Shown in pieces: positions 5,821 to 12,551 of a DNA stretch of 12,583 nt. The stretch covers positions 1-12,583 of the forward strand of contig JANPKV010000232.1 in assembly GCA_031426185.1 (NCBI GenBank), given 5' to 3'. A program made the translations under genes and the position numbers. The notes under the pieces were generated by a model that was given only the letters and a program-made list of their open reading frames with translations, made no database searches and was not told where the DNA came from. The stretch comes from JAJNPS01 sp031426185 (GTDB lineage: Bacteria; Pseudomonadota; Alphaproteobacteria; Rhodobacterales; Rhodobacteraceae). The stretch's first letter is position 1; the number at the start of each line of letters is the position of its first letter.

Positions 5821-8487
5821 TCAGGCCATTGCCATGACGTCGTCGTAAAGCACGCTAACCGACCGGACCCCGGACAGCGTCAGCACGCTGCCGTCGTAGA
5901 ACTCGAACACGACGCTGGTCCCGACAACCTCTGCATAGGCGTCCACAAACGCAGCCGCAGTCGTGAAACCATTCCAGTATTCGGCAACGAAGCCCAGTTC
6001 ATCGATATTGTCGACAAAGTCAGTGATCCGGTCGATGCCGAACCCTTCGATGAACTGAAAGGAATCCGCGTCAGCGCCGCCGGTCAGCAGGTCGTTGCCC
6101 GTTCCGCCGGACAGGACATCCATACCGGCTCCGCCGTTCAGCACGTCGTTCCCGGCATCGCCCGCGACTGCGTCATTCCCCGCGTCGCCAAGCAGCGAGT
6201 CGTTGCCGTCGCCACCTGCGACGACATCATCATCGATGCCGCCCGCCAATCTGTCGTTCCCCTCGCCGCCGAAGACAAGGTCGTCTCCGGCGTCACCCGA
6301 AAGCCTGTCCGCGCCGCCATCCCCGAAAAGCATGTCGTTTCCATCGCCGCCCGAGACCCGATCGGCACCCGCAGCACCGGTTTCGGGTTCGTCATGAAAG
6401 GTGTCATTGCCGGCCCCGAGGGACACCCTGTCGCGCCCATTGCCGCCATAGACCACATCGTCGCCACCACCGGTCGTCTCGACGATCTTGTCGTCCCCGT
6501 CACCGCCATAGATGGTGTCATTGCCAAAACCACCGTCAAGCGCGTCCTTGCCCGCCCCGCCTGTCAACTGGTCGTGGTCATCCCCGCCAAACAGCTTGTC
6601 ATTGCCGGCACCGCCATCGAGAATGTCATCTCCGCCAAGTCCGTAGGCGGTGTCATTGCCGCGCATCGCGTGAATTTCGTTCGCAATGTCCGATCCCGTC
6701 AGGCTGTCCCTGCCATCGCCGGTCACCAGGTTTTCGATCACCGTTCCCGCCGCGATGGTGGCCCACTGCGCACGCCCGACCGCGATGCTGCCGCCAGCGG
6801 CAAGCGTCGCCGTCACGGCCCCCGCGATGGAAGACATGTTCAGCCAGTCCGTCCCGCCGTCGGTATCGGCGATGACCCGGTCGCGGGTGCCATTCGCATC
6901 CCTCGATTGCGCCAGCAGGTAGTCCTTTGTCAGGTGATGCACATTGTCGACATCCGGCGCGCGGCCAAAGAAATCCAAGGTGTACTCGCTGATTCCACCT
7001 GTAAGAGTGCTCGACCAATTTCCGGAAAAATAGACCTGCCAGGTGCCCAATGCATTGAGTCCGAGCGCCTGCGCCAGACCAAATGTCCAGCTCAGGCCTT
7101 CCGGCAACGCGATGACTTGTCCTTGTTCAACGAAAAGATCGTTGGTGCTGAACAGTTTGAACTCGGTGCCGTCCGGTGCCAACAACATCAGATCGACCTG
7201 CTCAAAAGACGGATCTATCCTCGACAGCGAGACGCCGATGGTCACATCGACATTCTCGATCCACATCTGCTCGCTCACCTCGAGCGTCAAGAATTGTCCC
7301 TGTGCGGTTGGCAGGGGAAGGGGTGTGGACAGGACCCCTGTCGATACTGTCAGCACCTGCTCATTCGCACTGGTCAGCGGCGTGTCAGAAAACAGCTCCC
7401 AAGCCTCGGCCATGCGCACGGCAGCAAACGCGTCGACCCTGCCAACCCCGTAATCGAGCGAGTGTGCCCGACCACCGTCATTCCAGCTGTCGCCAAAGCC
7501 GGTATTGCCCTGGAACTGCGTCCCCTCGATCTCGAATCCAGACCTGGCGCCAGTGATCGACCCGGTGAGCGAGGCCGAGGTCGCCAGAATCTCGCGCACA
7601 TCGCGCCAGCCAAGGTTCTCATTGGCCTCGAGCATCAGCGCCACAACCCCGGACACCACGGGGGTCGCCGCCGAAGTTCCGCCGAAATCCGTCGTATAAT
7701 CCCCGGCAGACCCCACCGCCCTGCCATATCCCGGCAGGCCCATCAAATCGGTCGTGACCTCTGCCGCTCCTGCCGAGACAAGAATGTTGGTCCCGAAATT
7801 CGAATAGTCGGTGATCTGGCCCGTCGGGGTCAGCGCCGCCACATTGATGATATGACGCGACCCGCTGAACCCTTCGCCGTTGGAGTTTGCCGCAAGGTTG
7901 CCCGCTGCCTTGACGACCACGGTGCCAAGCCCGTCGCGGCCGGTATCCGCCGCATATTGAAACGCAGCCTCGACGTCGCTGCCCCACGCGTCGTCCGCCC
8001 GCGTCAAGAAGGCGTCGAAATTGGCGTCGTAACCCCAGCTGTTCGACATGATGTCAAAGTTCGCGGCGTGCCGGATCGACGCCAGAAACAGGGTGTCGGC
8101 AGTGCCGCTGCCATCGCGGAAACTCGGATGGGTCAGGATGTTGACGCCCGTCAGCGTCGCGCCCCAGGCGACGCCCACGCCCCCGGTGGCATTGCCGGCC
8201 TCGGCTGCGATGATGCCCGCGACGGAGGTTCCATGCCCGTCGTCATCCTCGCCCGGTGTTGGGAAAAGTGTGCGCGGATCGTAGGTTACGCCGTTATAGA
8301 CAAAGTGCAGCGACGCGTCGTATCTGCCGTCAAGGTCGGGATGCAACGCCTGCAGCCCCCCGTCATAGACGCCGATACGGACCCCGGCCCCGGAATACTC
8401 GTCCCAGATCGAGGAGATGTTCCCAAGCAGCTTGAAATGCCATTGCTGAGAAAAAAGCGGGTCTTTAATAGCCACCATCTTAAACAC
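5821..8487 (-). CDS. subtilisin/kexin-like serine protease (S8) with P-domain and RTX repeats, type I secretion substrate
   Basis: An 888-residue protein, predicted secreted endopeptidase. The S8 catalytic domain covers about residues 1-365: Asp42 in GVYDGG, His85 in GHGTSVAG, oxyanion-hole Asn197 in KAAGN, and Ser272 in GGTSAATPVVSG. A proprotein-convertase-type P-domain follows at about 395-510 (VDLMLLAPDG, GTWQVYFSGNW). Residues 530-590 resemble the region before the RTX repeats in serralysins, RTX nonapeptides fill about 588-805, and residues 808-888 form a secretion tail nearly shared with the neighbouring CAP-RTX protein. No Sec signal peptide or obvious pro-domain precedes the catalytic domain, as expected for one-step type I export with activity triggered by outside Ca2+. 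The start is uncertain: GTG at 8487 or ATG at 8478 three codons later; neither has a strong ribosome-binding site. All triad residues are intact. The substrate is unknown. Confidence 0.93.
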   Translation of the reverse strand: MFKMVAIKDPLFSQQWHFKLLGNISSIWDEYSGAGVRIGVYDGGLQALHPDLDGRYDASLHFVYNGVTYDPRTLFPTPGEDDDGHGTSVAGIIAAEAGNATGGVGVAWGATLTGVNILTHPSFRDGSGTADTLFLASIRHAANFDIMSNSWGYDANFDAFLTRADDAWGSDVEAAFQYAADTGRDGLGTVVVKAAGNLAANSNGEGFSGSRHIINVAALTPTGQITDYSNFGTNILVSAGAAEVTTDLMGLPGYGRAVGSAGDYTTDFGGTSAATPVVSGVVALMLEANENLGWRDVREILATSASLTGSITGARSGFEIEGTQFQGNTGFGDSWNDGGRAHSLDYGVGRVDAFAAVRMAEAWELFSDTPLTSANEQVLTVSTGVLSTPLPLPTAQGQFLTLEVSEQMWIENVDVTIGVSLSRIDPSFEQVDLMLLAPDGTEFKLFSTNDLFVEQGQVIALPEGLSWTFGLAQALGLNALGTWQVYFSGNWSSTLTGGISEYTLDFFGRAPDVDNVHHLTKDYLLAQSRDANGTRDRVIADTDGGTDWLNMSSIAGAVTATLAAGGSIAVGRAQWATIAAGTVIENLVTGDGRDSLTGSDIANEIHAMRGNDTAYGLGGDDILDGGAGNDKLFGGDDHDQLTGGAGKDALDGGFGNDTIYGGDGDDKIVETTGGGDDVVYGGNGRDRVSLGAGNDTFHDEPETGAAGADRVSGGDGNDMLFGDGGADRLSGDAGDDLVFGGEGNDRLAGGIDDDVVAGGDGNDSLLGDAGNDAVAGDAGNDVLNGGAGMDVLSGGTGNDLLTGGADADSFQFIEGFGIDRITDFVDNIDELGFVAEYWNGFTTAAAFVDAYAEVVGTSVVFEFYDGSVLTLSGVRSVSVLYDDVMAMA
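6058..6726 (-). repeat. RTX nonapeptide repeat block of the subtilase gene
   Basis: Consecutive Gly/Asp nonapeptides such as GGAGNDKLF, GGDGDDKIV, GGDGNDMLF and GGEGNDRLA lie in residues about 588-810, interrupted by less regular stretches (around 668-711). They are predicted to form Ca2+-loaded beta-rolls outside the cell. Repeats here are more diverged from each other than those of the neighbouring CAP-RTX gene, with no obvious recent duplication. Confidence 0.92.
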
Positions 8488-8670
8488 TCATACAGCAGGG
8501 CGCGAATCGCTCGCGGGTTGTGACACATAAAACGACGGGCGTTTATTGCATGGATTCGCCCGCCGATCAGCCCACAAAACCGCGCCATTCGCCTCTTGGC
8601 CGGAACATTCTGTCCGCTGCGTTTCGCCAGTGCGCAGTAATTCCTCCATGAACAATCTGTGAACGCACCC

Positions 8671-8698
8671 TTTATCCCCACCGAAATGCGTATATAGT
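8671..8698 (+). promoter_or_regulatory. candidate promoter for uvrD
   Basis: TATAGT at 8693-8698 (within TATATAGTAA) is a good -10 element. TTTATC at 8671-8676 is a weak -35 at 16 bp spacing. Transcription would start at about 8705-8706, that is at or next to the uvrD ATG, so the message from this promoter may be leaderless. The rest of the 218-bp gap shared with the divergent protease gene has no clearer sites; on the minus strand a TTATGT-like -10 near 8525 is possible but weak. Confidence 0.4.
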
Positions 8699-8705
8699 AA
8701 GGTCC

Positions 8706-11069
8706 ATGAACGGGTGGGATGACAGCAAAGTCACGGACAACGCAGTGCCGCTGTCACAACGCGCTATCGCCGCGCGCGCGGCCCCTTATCTTGACGACCT
8801 CAACCCCGCCCAACGCGCCGCAGTAGAGGCGCTCGATGGTCCGGTGCTGATGCTGGCCGGGGCAGGGACGGGCAAGACCAAGGCCCTGACCGCGCGGATC
8901 GTGCACCTGTTGCGCCTGTCCAAGGCGCGCCCGAACGAGATCCTTGCCGTCACCTTCACCAACAAGGCCGCGCGCGAGATGAAACTGCGGGTGGGGCGGA
9001 TGCTGGGCGAGGTCGCCGAGGGCATGCCCTGGATGGGGACCTTTCACAGCCTGTCGGCGAAAATCCTTCGCCGTCACGCCGAACTGGTGGGCCTCAAGCC
9101 CAACTTCACCATTCTCGACACCGACGACCAGATCCGCCTGCTCAAACAACTGATCGCCGCCGCCAACATTGACGAAAAGCGCTGGCCTGCACGGTTGCTT
9201 GCCAGCCTGATCGACGGCTGGAAGAACCGCGCCCTGACGCCCGACCGGGTGCCGACAGCCGATGCCAGCGCCTTCAACAACCGGGGCACGGAGCTTTACG
9301 AGGCCTATCAGGACCGCCTCAAATCCCTGAACGCGACCGATTTCGGGGACCTTCTGCTGCATTGCGTCACGATTTTCCAAAAGCACGAGGATGTACTGGC
9401 CCAATACCAACGCTGGTTTCGCTACATCCTGGTCGACGAATACCAAGACACCAACGTCGCACAATACCTGTGGCTGCGGCTGCTGGCCCAAGCGCATCGC
9501 AATATCTGCTGCGTCGGCGATGACGACCAGTCGATCTATGGCTGGCGCGGCGCGGAGGTCGGCAACATCCTGCGGTTCGAAAAGGACTTTCCCGGTGCCG
9601 TGGTGATCCGGCTGGAGCAGAACTACCGCTCCACCCCCCATATCCTCGCGGCTGCATCGGGGGTCATCAGTGCCAATCAGGGACGCCTGGGCAAGACCCT
9701 GTGGACCGAGGAAAAGACCGGCGAAAAGGTCCGCCTGATCGGTCACTGGGACGGCGAGGAAGAGGCCCGCTGGATCGGCGAAGAGGTCGAGGCGATCCAG
9801 CGTGGCACCCGGGGCATGGACCCGGTTGACCTGAACGGGCAGGCGATCCTTGTGCGCGCCAGTCACCAGATGCGCGCCTTCGAGGACCGGTTCCTGACCA
9901 TCGGTCTGCCCTACCGCGTGATCGGCGGGCCTCGTTTCTACGAACGCGCCGAAATTCGCGACGCCATGGCCTATTTCCGGCTGGCAGTGTCGCCCGACGA
10001 TGACCTCGCCTTTGAACGCGTCGTCAACCTGCCAAAACGCGGTCTGGGTGACAAGGCGCAGGCCGATATCCAGCGCATTGCGCGGGCGTCCGAGACATCG
10101 CTGCTCGAGGGCGCGCGTGAGGCGGTGGCCCATGGCGCGATCGGCGGCAAGGGAGCCGCGCAGCTGCGGGTATTTGTCGAGGGCATTGACCGCTGGCATG
10201 ACAAGACGCGGGTGCCAGACTACGACCACGTGCGCCTGGCTGAGCAGATACTTGAGGAATCCGGCTATACCGAGATGTGGCAGAACGACAAGACGCCCGA
10301 GGCCCCGGGGCGGCTCGATAACCTGAAAGAACTTGTCAAGGCGTTGGAGCAGTTCGACAATCTGCAAGGCTTTCTCGAACATGTGTCCCTGATCATGGAC
10401 AACGACACCGAAGGTGCGGACGAAAAGATCACCATCATGACGCTCCACGCCGCCAAGGGGCTGGAGTTCCCGGTGGTGTTTCTGCCCGGCTGGGAGGACG
10501 GCCTGTTCCCCAGCCAGCGCAGCATGGACGAGACCGGGCTGAAGGGCCTGGAGGAGGAACGCAGGCTGGCCTATGTTGGCATCACCCGCGCCGAAGAACT
10601 GTGCACGATCTCATTCGCTTCCAACCGGCGCGTCTATGGCCAGTGGCAAAGTCAGTTGCCCTCGCGCTTCATCGACGAGTTGCCCTCGGCCCATGTCGAG
10701 GTGCTGACGCCGCCCGGGCTATATGGCGGCGGCTATGGTGCGGCCGCCAGCGTCGGGTTCGGTTCCAACCTTGAAGAACGGGTGTCCAAGGCCGATGTCT
10801 ACAACTCACCCGGATGGAAGCGCCTGCAAGACCGTCAGACCACCCGCGGCATCAGCCAGCCGCGCGAGGCCCGCAACATCACCATCGATGCCGAGGCGGT
10901 GTCGTCCTACATCCTTGGCGACCGCGTTTTCCATCAGAAGTTCGGATACGGAGAGATCATCGGGATCGAGGGCGACAAACTCGACATAGATTTCGACAAG
11001 GCCGGCCCGAAAAAGATCGTCGCGCGCTGGGTGCTGCCTGAAAATCAGGTGGATGACGTGCCGTTCTGA
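8706..11069 (+). CDS. uvrD: DNA helicase II, UvrD/PcrA-type SF1A 3'-5' helicase
   Basis: This 787-residue protein unwinds DNA in an ATP-dependent way during nucleotide excision and mismatch repair and removes proteins from DNA. All SF1 motifs are visible in order: Q-motif region LNPAQRAAV (32-40), Walker A AGAGTGKT (51-58, Lys57), motif Ia TFTNKAAREM, Walker B LVDEYQDT with Asp244-Glu245, motif III VGDDDQSIYGWRGA, motif IV LEQNYRST, motif V TLHAAKGLEFPVVF (579-592), and motif VI AYVGITRAEE. The C-terminus (VFHQKFGYGEIIGIEGDKLDIDF) matches the Tudor-like RNA-polymerase-contacting tail of PcrA/UvrD. The ATG at 8706 has only AAGG three bases upstream, too close for an ideal ribosome-binding site; a GTG at 8745 is the main alternative, but the N-terminal SQRAIAARAAPYL segment is usual in related UvrDs and favours the early start. 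It is convergent with benE with 3 bp between stop codons. Confidence 0.96.
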   Translation: MNGWDDSKVTDNAVPLSQRAIAARAAPYLDDLNPAQRAAVEALDGPVLMLAGAGTGKTKALTARIVHLLRLSKARPNEILAVTFTNKAAREMKLRVGRMLGEVAEGMPWMGTFHSLSAKILRRHAELVGLKPNFTILDTDDQIRLLKQLIAAANIDEKRWPARLLASLIDGWKNRALTPDRVPTADASAFNNRGTELYEAYQDRLKSLNATDFGDLLLHCVTIFQKHEDVLAQYQRWFRYILVDEYQDTNVAQYLWLRLLAQAHRNICCVGDDDQSIYGWRGAEVGNILRFEKDFPGAVVIRLEQNYRSTPHILAAASGVISANQGRLGKTLWTEEKTGEKVRLIGHWDGEEEARWIGEEVEAIQRGTRGMDPVDLNGQAILVRASHQMRAFEDRFLTIGLPYRVIGGPRFYERAEIRDAMAYFRLAVSPDDDLAFERVVNLPKRGLGDKAQADIQRIARASETSLLEGAREAVAHGAIGGKGAAQLRVFVEGIDRWHDKTRVPDYDHVRLAEQILEESGYTEMWQNDKTPEAPGRLDNLKELVKALEQFDNLQGFLEHVSLIMDNDTEGADEKITIMTLHAAKGLEFPVVFLPGWEDGLFPSQRSMDETGLKGLEEERRLAYVGITRAEELCTISFASNRRVYGQWQSQLPSRFIDELPSAHVEVLTPPGLYGGGYGAAASVGFGSNLEERVSKADVYNSPGWKRLQDRQTTRGISQPREARNITIDAEAVSSYILGDRVFHQKFGYGEIIGIEGDKLDIDFDKAGPKKIVARWVLPENQVDDVPF

Positions 11070-11072
11070 ACT

Positions 11073-12230
11073 TCAGGTCTGTCCCGCCTGACGCCGCATC
11101 CGCTCCAACCCGAACACCACCAACCCTGCGGCAAGTCCCCAGAACGCGGCCCCGATCCCGAACGCCACCACCCCTGATCCCGTCACGACCAGGGTGATTG
11201 TCGCGGCAAACCGTTGCGCCGGCTGCCCATAGGCCACCGTCAGCGCCCCCAAAAGTGGGCCGACCAATGCCAGCGCCACCAATGCCGCCATGACGTCCGG
11301 CGGCAACACGGCCAGCACTGCCAGCACAACCGGGCCCGCAAGCCCCAGCCCCATCCAGAACGCGGCATAGGCCAGCCCCACCTTCCAGCGTTGATTTCGG
11401 TCAGGATGCACATCATCGCCGAGACAGATCGCTGCCGTGATCGCCGCCATGTTGATCGGGTGCGCCCCGAAGAACGCCGCCAGGGTGGACAACCCGCCGG
11501 TCACCATCAGCGCCGACCCGGCGGGCGGCTCGTACCCCGCCGCGCGCATCGTCGCGAACCCCGGCAGGTTTTGCGACGCCATGGTGACCAGATACAGCGG
11601 CACCGCCAGTCCGATCAGCACCGGCAGCCGAAACTCCGGCAGCACAAGGATCGGCAACGGCAAGGTCAGCGCAAAGTCCGGGGCTGGGGCCGCGCCTAGC
11701 CCGAAGGCGAGAACCAGACCCAGCGCCAAAGCAGCCAGCACCGCCATGGCCGGATTCCACAGCCGCACAAGCGCAAAGACCGCCACCATCGGCAGCACGA
11801 TATGGGGCAGAGTCTGTGCCGCCCCCGCACCTTGCAGGCAAAACGGCAGCAGCACCCCCGCCAGCATGCCCCCGGCGATCCCCTCGGGGATCCGCGCGAT
11901 CAACTGCCCAAAGGGACGCACCGCGCCGGTCAGCGCCAGCAGCACCCCCGTCACGACAAACGCGCCGACCGCCTCGGAGAACGTGATCCCGCTGGTCGCC
12001 GCGATCACCGCAGCCCCGGGGGTGGACCAGGCCAGCACCATCGGCATCCTGTGCCATGTCGACAACAGCGCCGTTCCGATGGCCTTGGCAAAACAGACCG
12101 CCACGAGCCAGCTGGCCGTCTGGGCCGGGCTGGCACCGACCGCGGTTGCAGCCGACAGCACCAGCGCGATTGACGCGCCATAGCCCACCAGCGCCGCCAC
12201 CAGCGCCGAACTGATCAATGATATCCGCAC
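11073..12230 (-). CDS. benE: BenE-family benzoate/H+ symporter
   Basis: This 385-residue, strongly hydrophobic protein has about ten to twelve predicted membrane segments, the length and profile of the BenE family of inner-membrane proton-coupled benzoate carriers. Family hallmarks are visible: PAQTASWLVAVCFAKAIGTA near the N-terminus, WSTPGAAV (68-75), PEGIAGGMLAGVLLP (115-129), MASQNLPGFATMRAAGY (217-233) and GAHPINMAAITAAICLG (255-271). The start is a GTG (12230) with a GGGGTGGGA stretch as ribosome-binding site. The stop codon lies 3 bp from that of convergent uvrD. No benzoate catabolic genes are in the window, so the real substrate could be another aromatic or hydrophobic acid. It lies 70 bp downstream of the sRNA array terminator on the same strand. 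Confidence 0.9.
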   Translation of the reverse strand: MRISLISSALVAALVGYGASIALVLSAATAVGASPAQTASWLVAVCFAKAIGTALLSTWHRMPMVLAWSTPGAAVIAATSGITFSEAVGAFVVTGVLLALTGAVRPFGQLIARIPEGIAGGMLAGVLLPFCLQGAGAAQTLPHIVLPMVAVFALVRLWNPAMAVLAALALGLVLAFGLGAAPAPDFALTLPLPILVLPEFRLPVLIGLAVPLYLVTMASQNLPGFATMRAAGYEPPAGSALMVTGGLSTLAAFFGAHPINMAAITAAICLGDDVHPDRNQRWKVGLAYAAFWMGLGLAGPVVLAVLAVLPPDVMAALVALALVGPLLGALTVAYGQPAQRFAATITLVVTGSGVVAFGIGAAFWGLAAGLVVFGLERMRRQAGQT

Positions 12231-12255
12231 ATCCCACCCCGATCACCGCGCCCGG

Positions 12256-12285
12256 ACTATCGGTCAGTTGCCGCACCGCGCACAA
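12256..12285 (-). promoter_or_regulatory. candidate promoter for benE
   Basis: On the minus strand TTGTGC (complement of 12280-12285) is followed after 18 bp by GATAGT (complement of 12256-12261). Transcription would start near 12249, giving a leader of about 20 nt that includes the GGGGTGGGA ribosome-binding site. It lies between the sRNA array terminator and the benE start, consistent with separate expression of benE. The match is moderate and made by eye. Confidence 0.35.
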
Positions 12286-12300
12286 GTCGCCCGCGCCATG

Positions 12301-12336
12301 AAAAAGGCGATACCCGGGGGAGGACCGGGTATCGCC
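12301..12336 (-). terminator. intrinsic terminator ending the sRNA array, with a UCCUCCC loop
   Basis: A perfect 12-bp GC-rich stem with a 7-nt loop is followed directly by TTTTT (complement of 12301-12305) on the minus strand. It is the strongest intrinsic terminator in the window. It separates the array from benE and sets the direction of transcription of the array. Confidence 0.88.
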
Positions 12337-12381
12337 CGACTTTCCGTGATGTTCCCAGGGAGGAGAACGGGCGCATCACGG
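12301..12381 (-). ncRNA. sRNA module 3 of the array (hairpins 5 and 6)
   Basis: Hairpin 5: an 8-bp stem (12374-12381 with 12344-12351), extended inward by GAA/TTC across an asymmetric bulge, presents TCTCCTCCCTGG. Hairpin 6: a perfect 12-bp stem (12325-12336 with 12306-12317) has the 7-nt loop TCCTCCC and is followed by five T residues. The last module thus uses its second hairpin as terminator of the array. Confidence 0.7.
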
Positions 12382-12393
12382 TCTTCAAATAAC

Positions 12394-12470
12394 GGCGGCC
12401 CTCAGGGAGGAGGACAAGAGCCACCGCGCCTTTCGTCCGGACCCTCTGGAGGGGAGGGGGGAAGCCGGAC
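12394..12470 (-). ncRNA. sRNA module 2 of the array (hairpins 3 and 4)
   Basis: Hairpin 3: a 6-bp stem (12465-12470 with 12435-12440) encloses a 24-nt loop rich in C and T where the expected CCTCCTCCC has drifted to CCCCCCTCCCCTCC; part of this loop could pair with GAGGG inside it. Hairpin 4: an interrupted stem (GCGG/CCGC and CTC/GAG with mismatched bases between) presents TTGTCCTCCTCCCT. Hairpin 3 is the most diverged of the six and may have lost function or changed target. Confidence 0.65.
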
Positions 12471-12482
12471 CAAATCTTGGGT

Positions 12483-12551
12483 GCGGCGACCCCAGGGAGG
12501 AGGACGGGGCCGCCGCGGTTTCAGACGATCCAGGGAGGAGGTTGGATCATC
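12483..12551 (-). ncRNA. sRNA module 1 of the array (hairpins 1 and 2)
   Basis: Hairpin 1: arms 12544-12551 and 12524-12531 pair at 7 of 8 positions, with loop AACCTCCTCCCT in RNA sense. Hairpin 2: arms 12506-12516 and 12483-12493 give 6 + 4 GC pairs around one mismatch, with loop GTCCTCCTCCCT. Both loops carry the full CCTCCTCCC. This is the best-preserved module and fits a complete two-hairpin cuckoo RNA. Its 5' boundary is unknown and may lie right of 12551. Confidence 0.75.

Larger units (their letters stand above)
12301..12551 (-). ncRNA. array of six CCUCCUCCC-loop hairpins (CcsR/cuckoo-type sRNA cluster)
   Basis: Six successive inverted repeats fill this region. On the minus strand, in transcription order, the hairpins occupy 12524-12551, 12483-12516, 12435-12470, 12394-12430, 12344-12381 and 12306-12336. 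The loop of hairpins 1, 2 and 4 contains CCTCCTCCC; hairpin 5 has TCTCCTCCC, hairpin 6 a shortened TCCTCCC, and hairpin 3 a degenerate C/T-rich loop. Stem sequences are unrelated to one another, so structure and loop are kept while stems vary. The last hairpin is followed by TTTTT, which fixes the strand. This is the architecture described for the CcsR RNAs of Rhodobacter sphaeroides (the cuckoo RNA family): stress-induced, tandem sRNAs with two hairpins each, reported to act on C1 metabolism and the pyruvate dehydrogenase complex. Family assignment rests on motif and structure, not a search. The promoter and possibly more of the transcript lie beyond 12583. Confidence 0.85.

Noticed and set aside
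6394..8523. Plus-strand open frame of 709 codons antisense to the protease gene
   Set aside because: It is an artefact of high GC at third codon positions; the translation is rich in Arg, His, Gly and Pro with no recognisable domain, while the minus strand encodes an intact protease.
8754..10448. Minus-strand open frame of 564 codons antisense to uvrD
   Set aside because: The uvrD frame on the plus strand has every helicase motif; the antisense frame shows no family features.
11413..12285. Alternative minus-strand frame of 290 codons overlapping benE
   Set aside because: It is a frame-shifted shadow of the membrane protein, rich in Gly, Ala and Arg, without hydrophobic segments or family motifs.
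12301..12551. Plus-strand reading of the array as a CsrB/RsmZ-type sponge, with GGGAGGAGGA (many GGA) in hairpin loops
   Set aside because: The only U tract and terminator structure lies on the minus-strand side, and CCUCCUCCC loops match a family known from this bacterial group. The plus-strand reading is not impossible, but strand-specific transcription data would be needed to prefer it.
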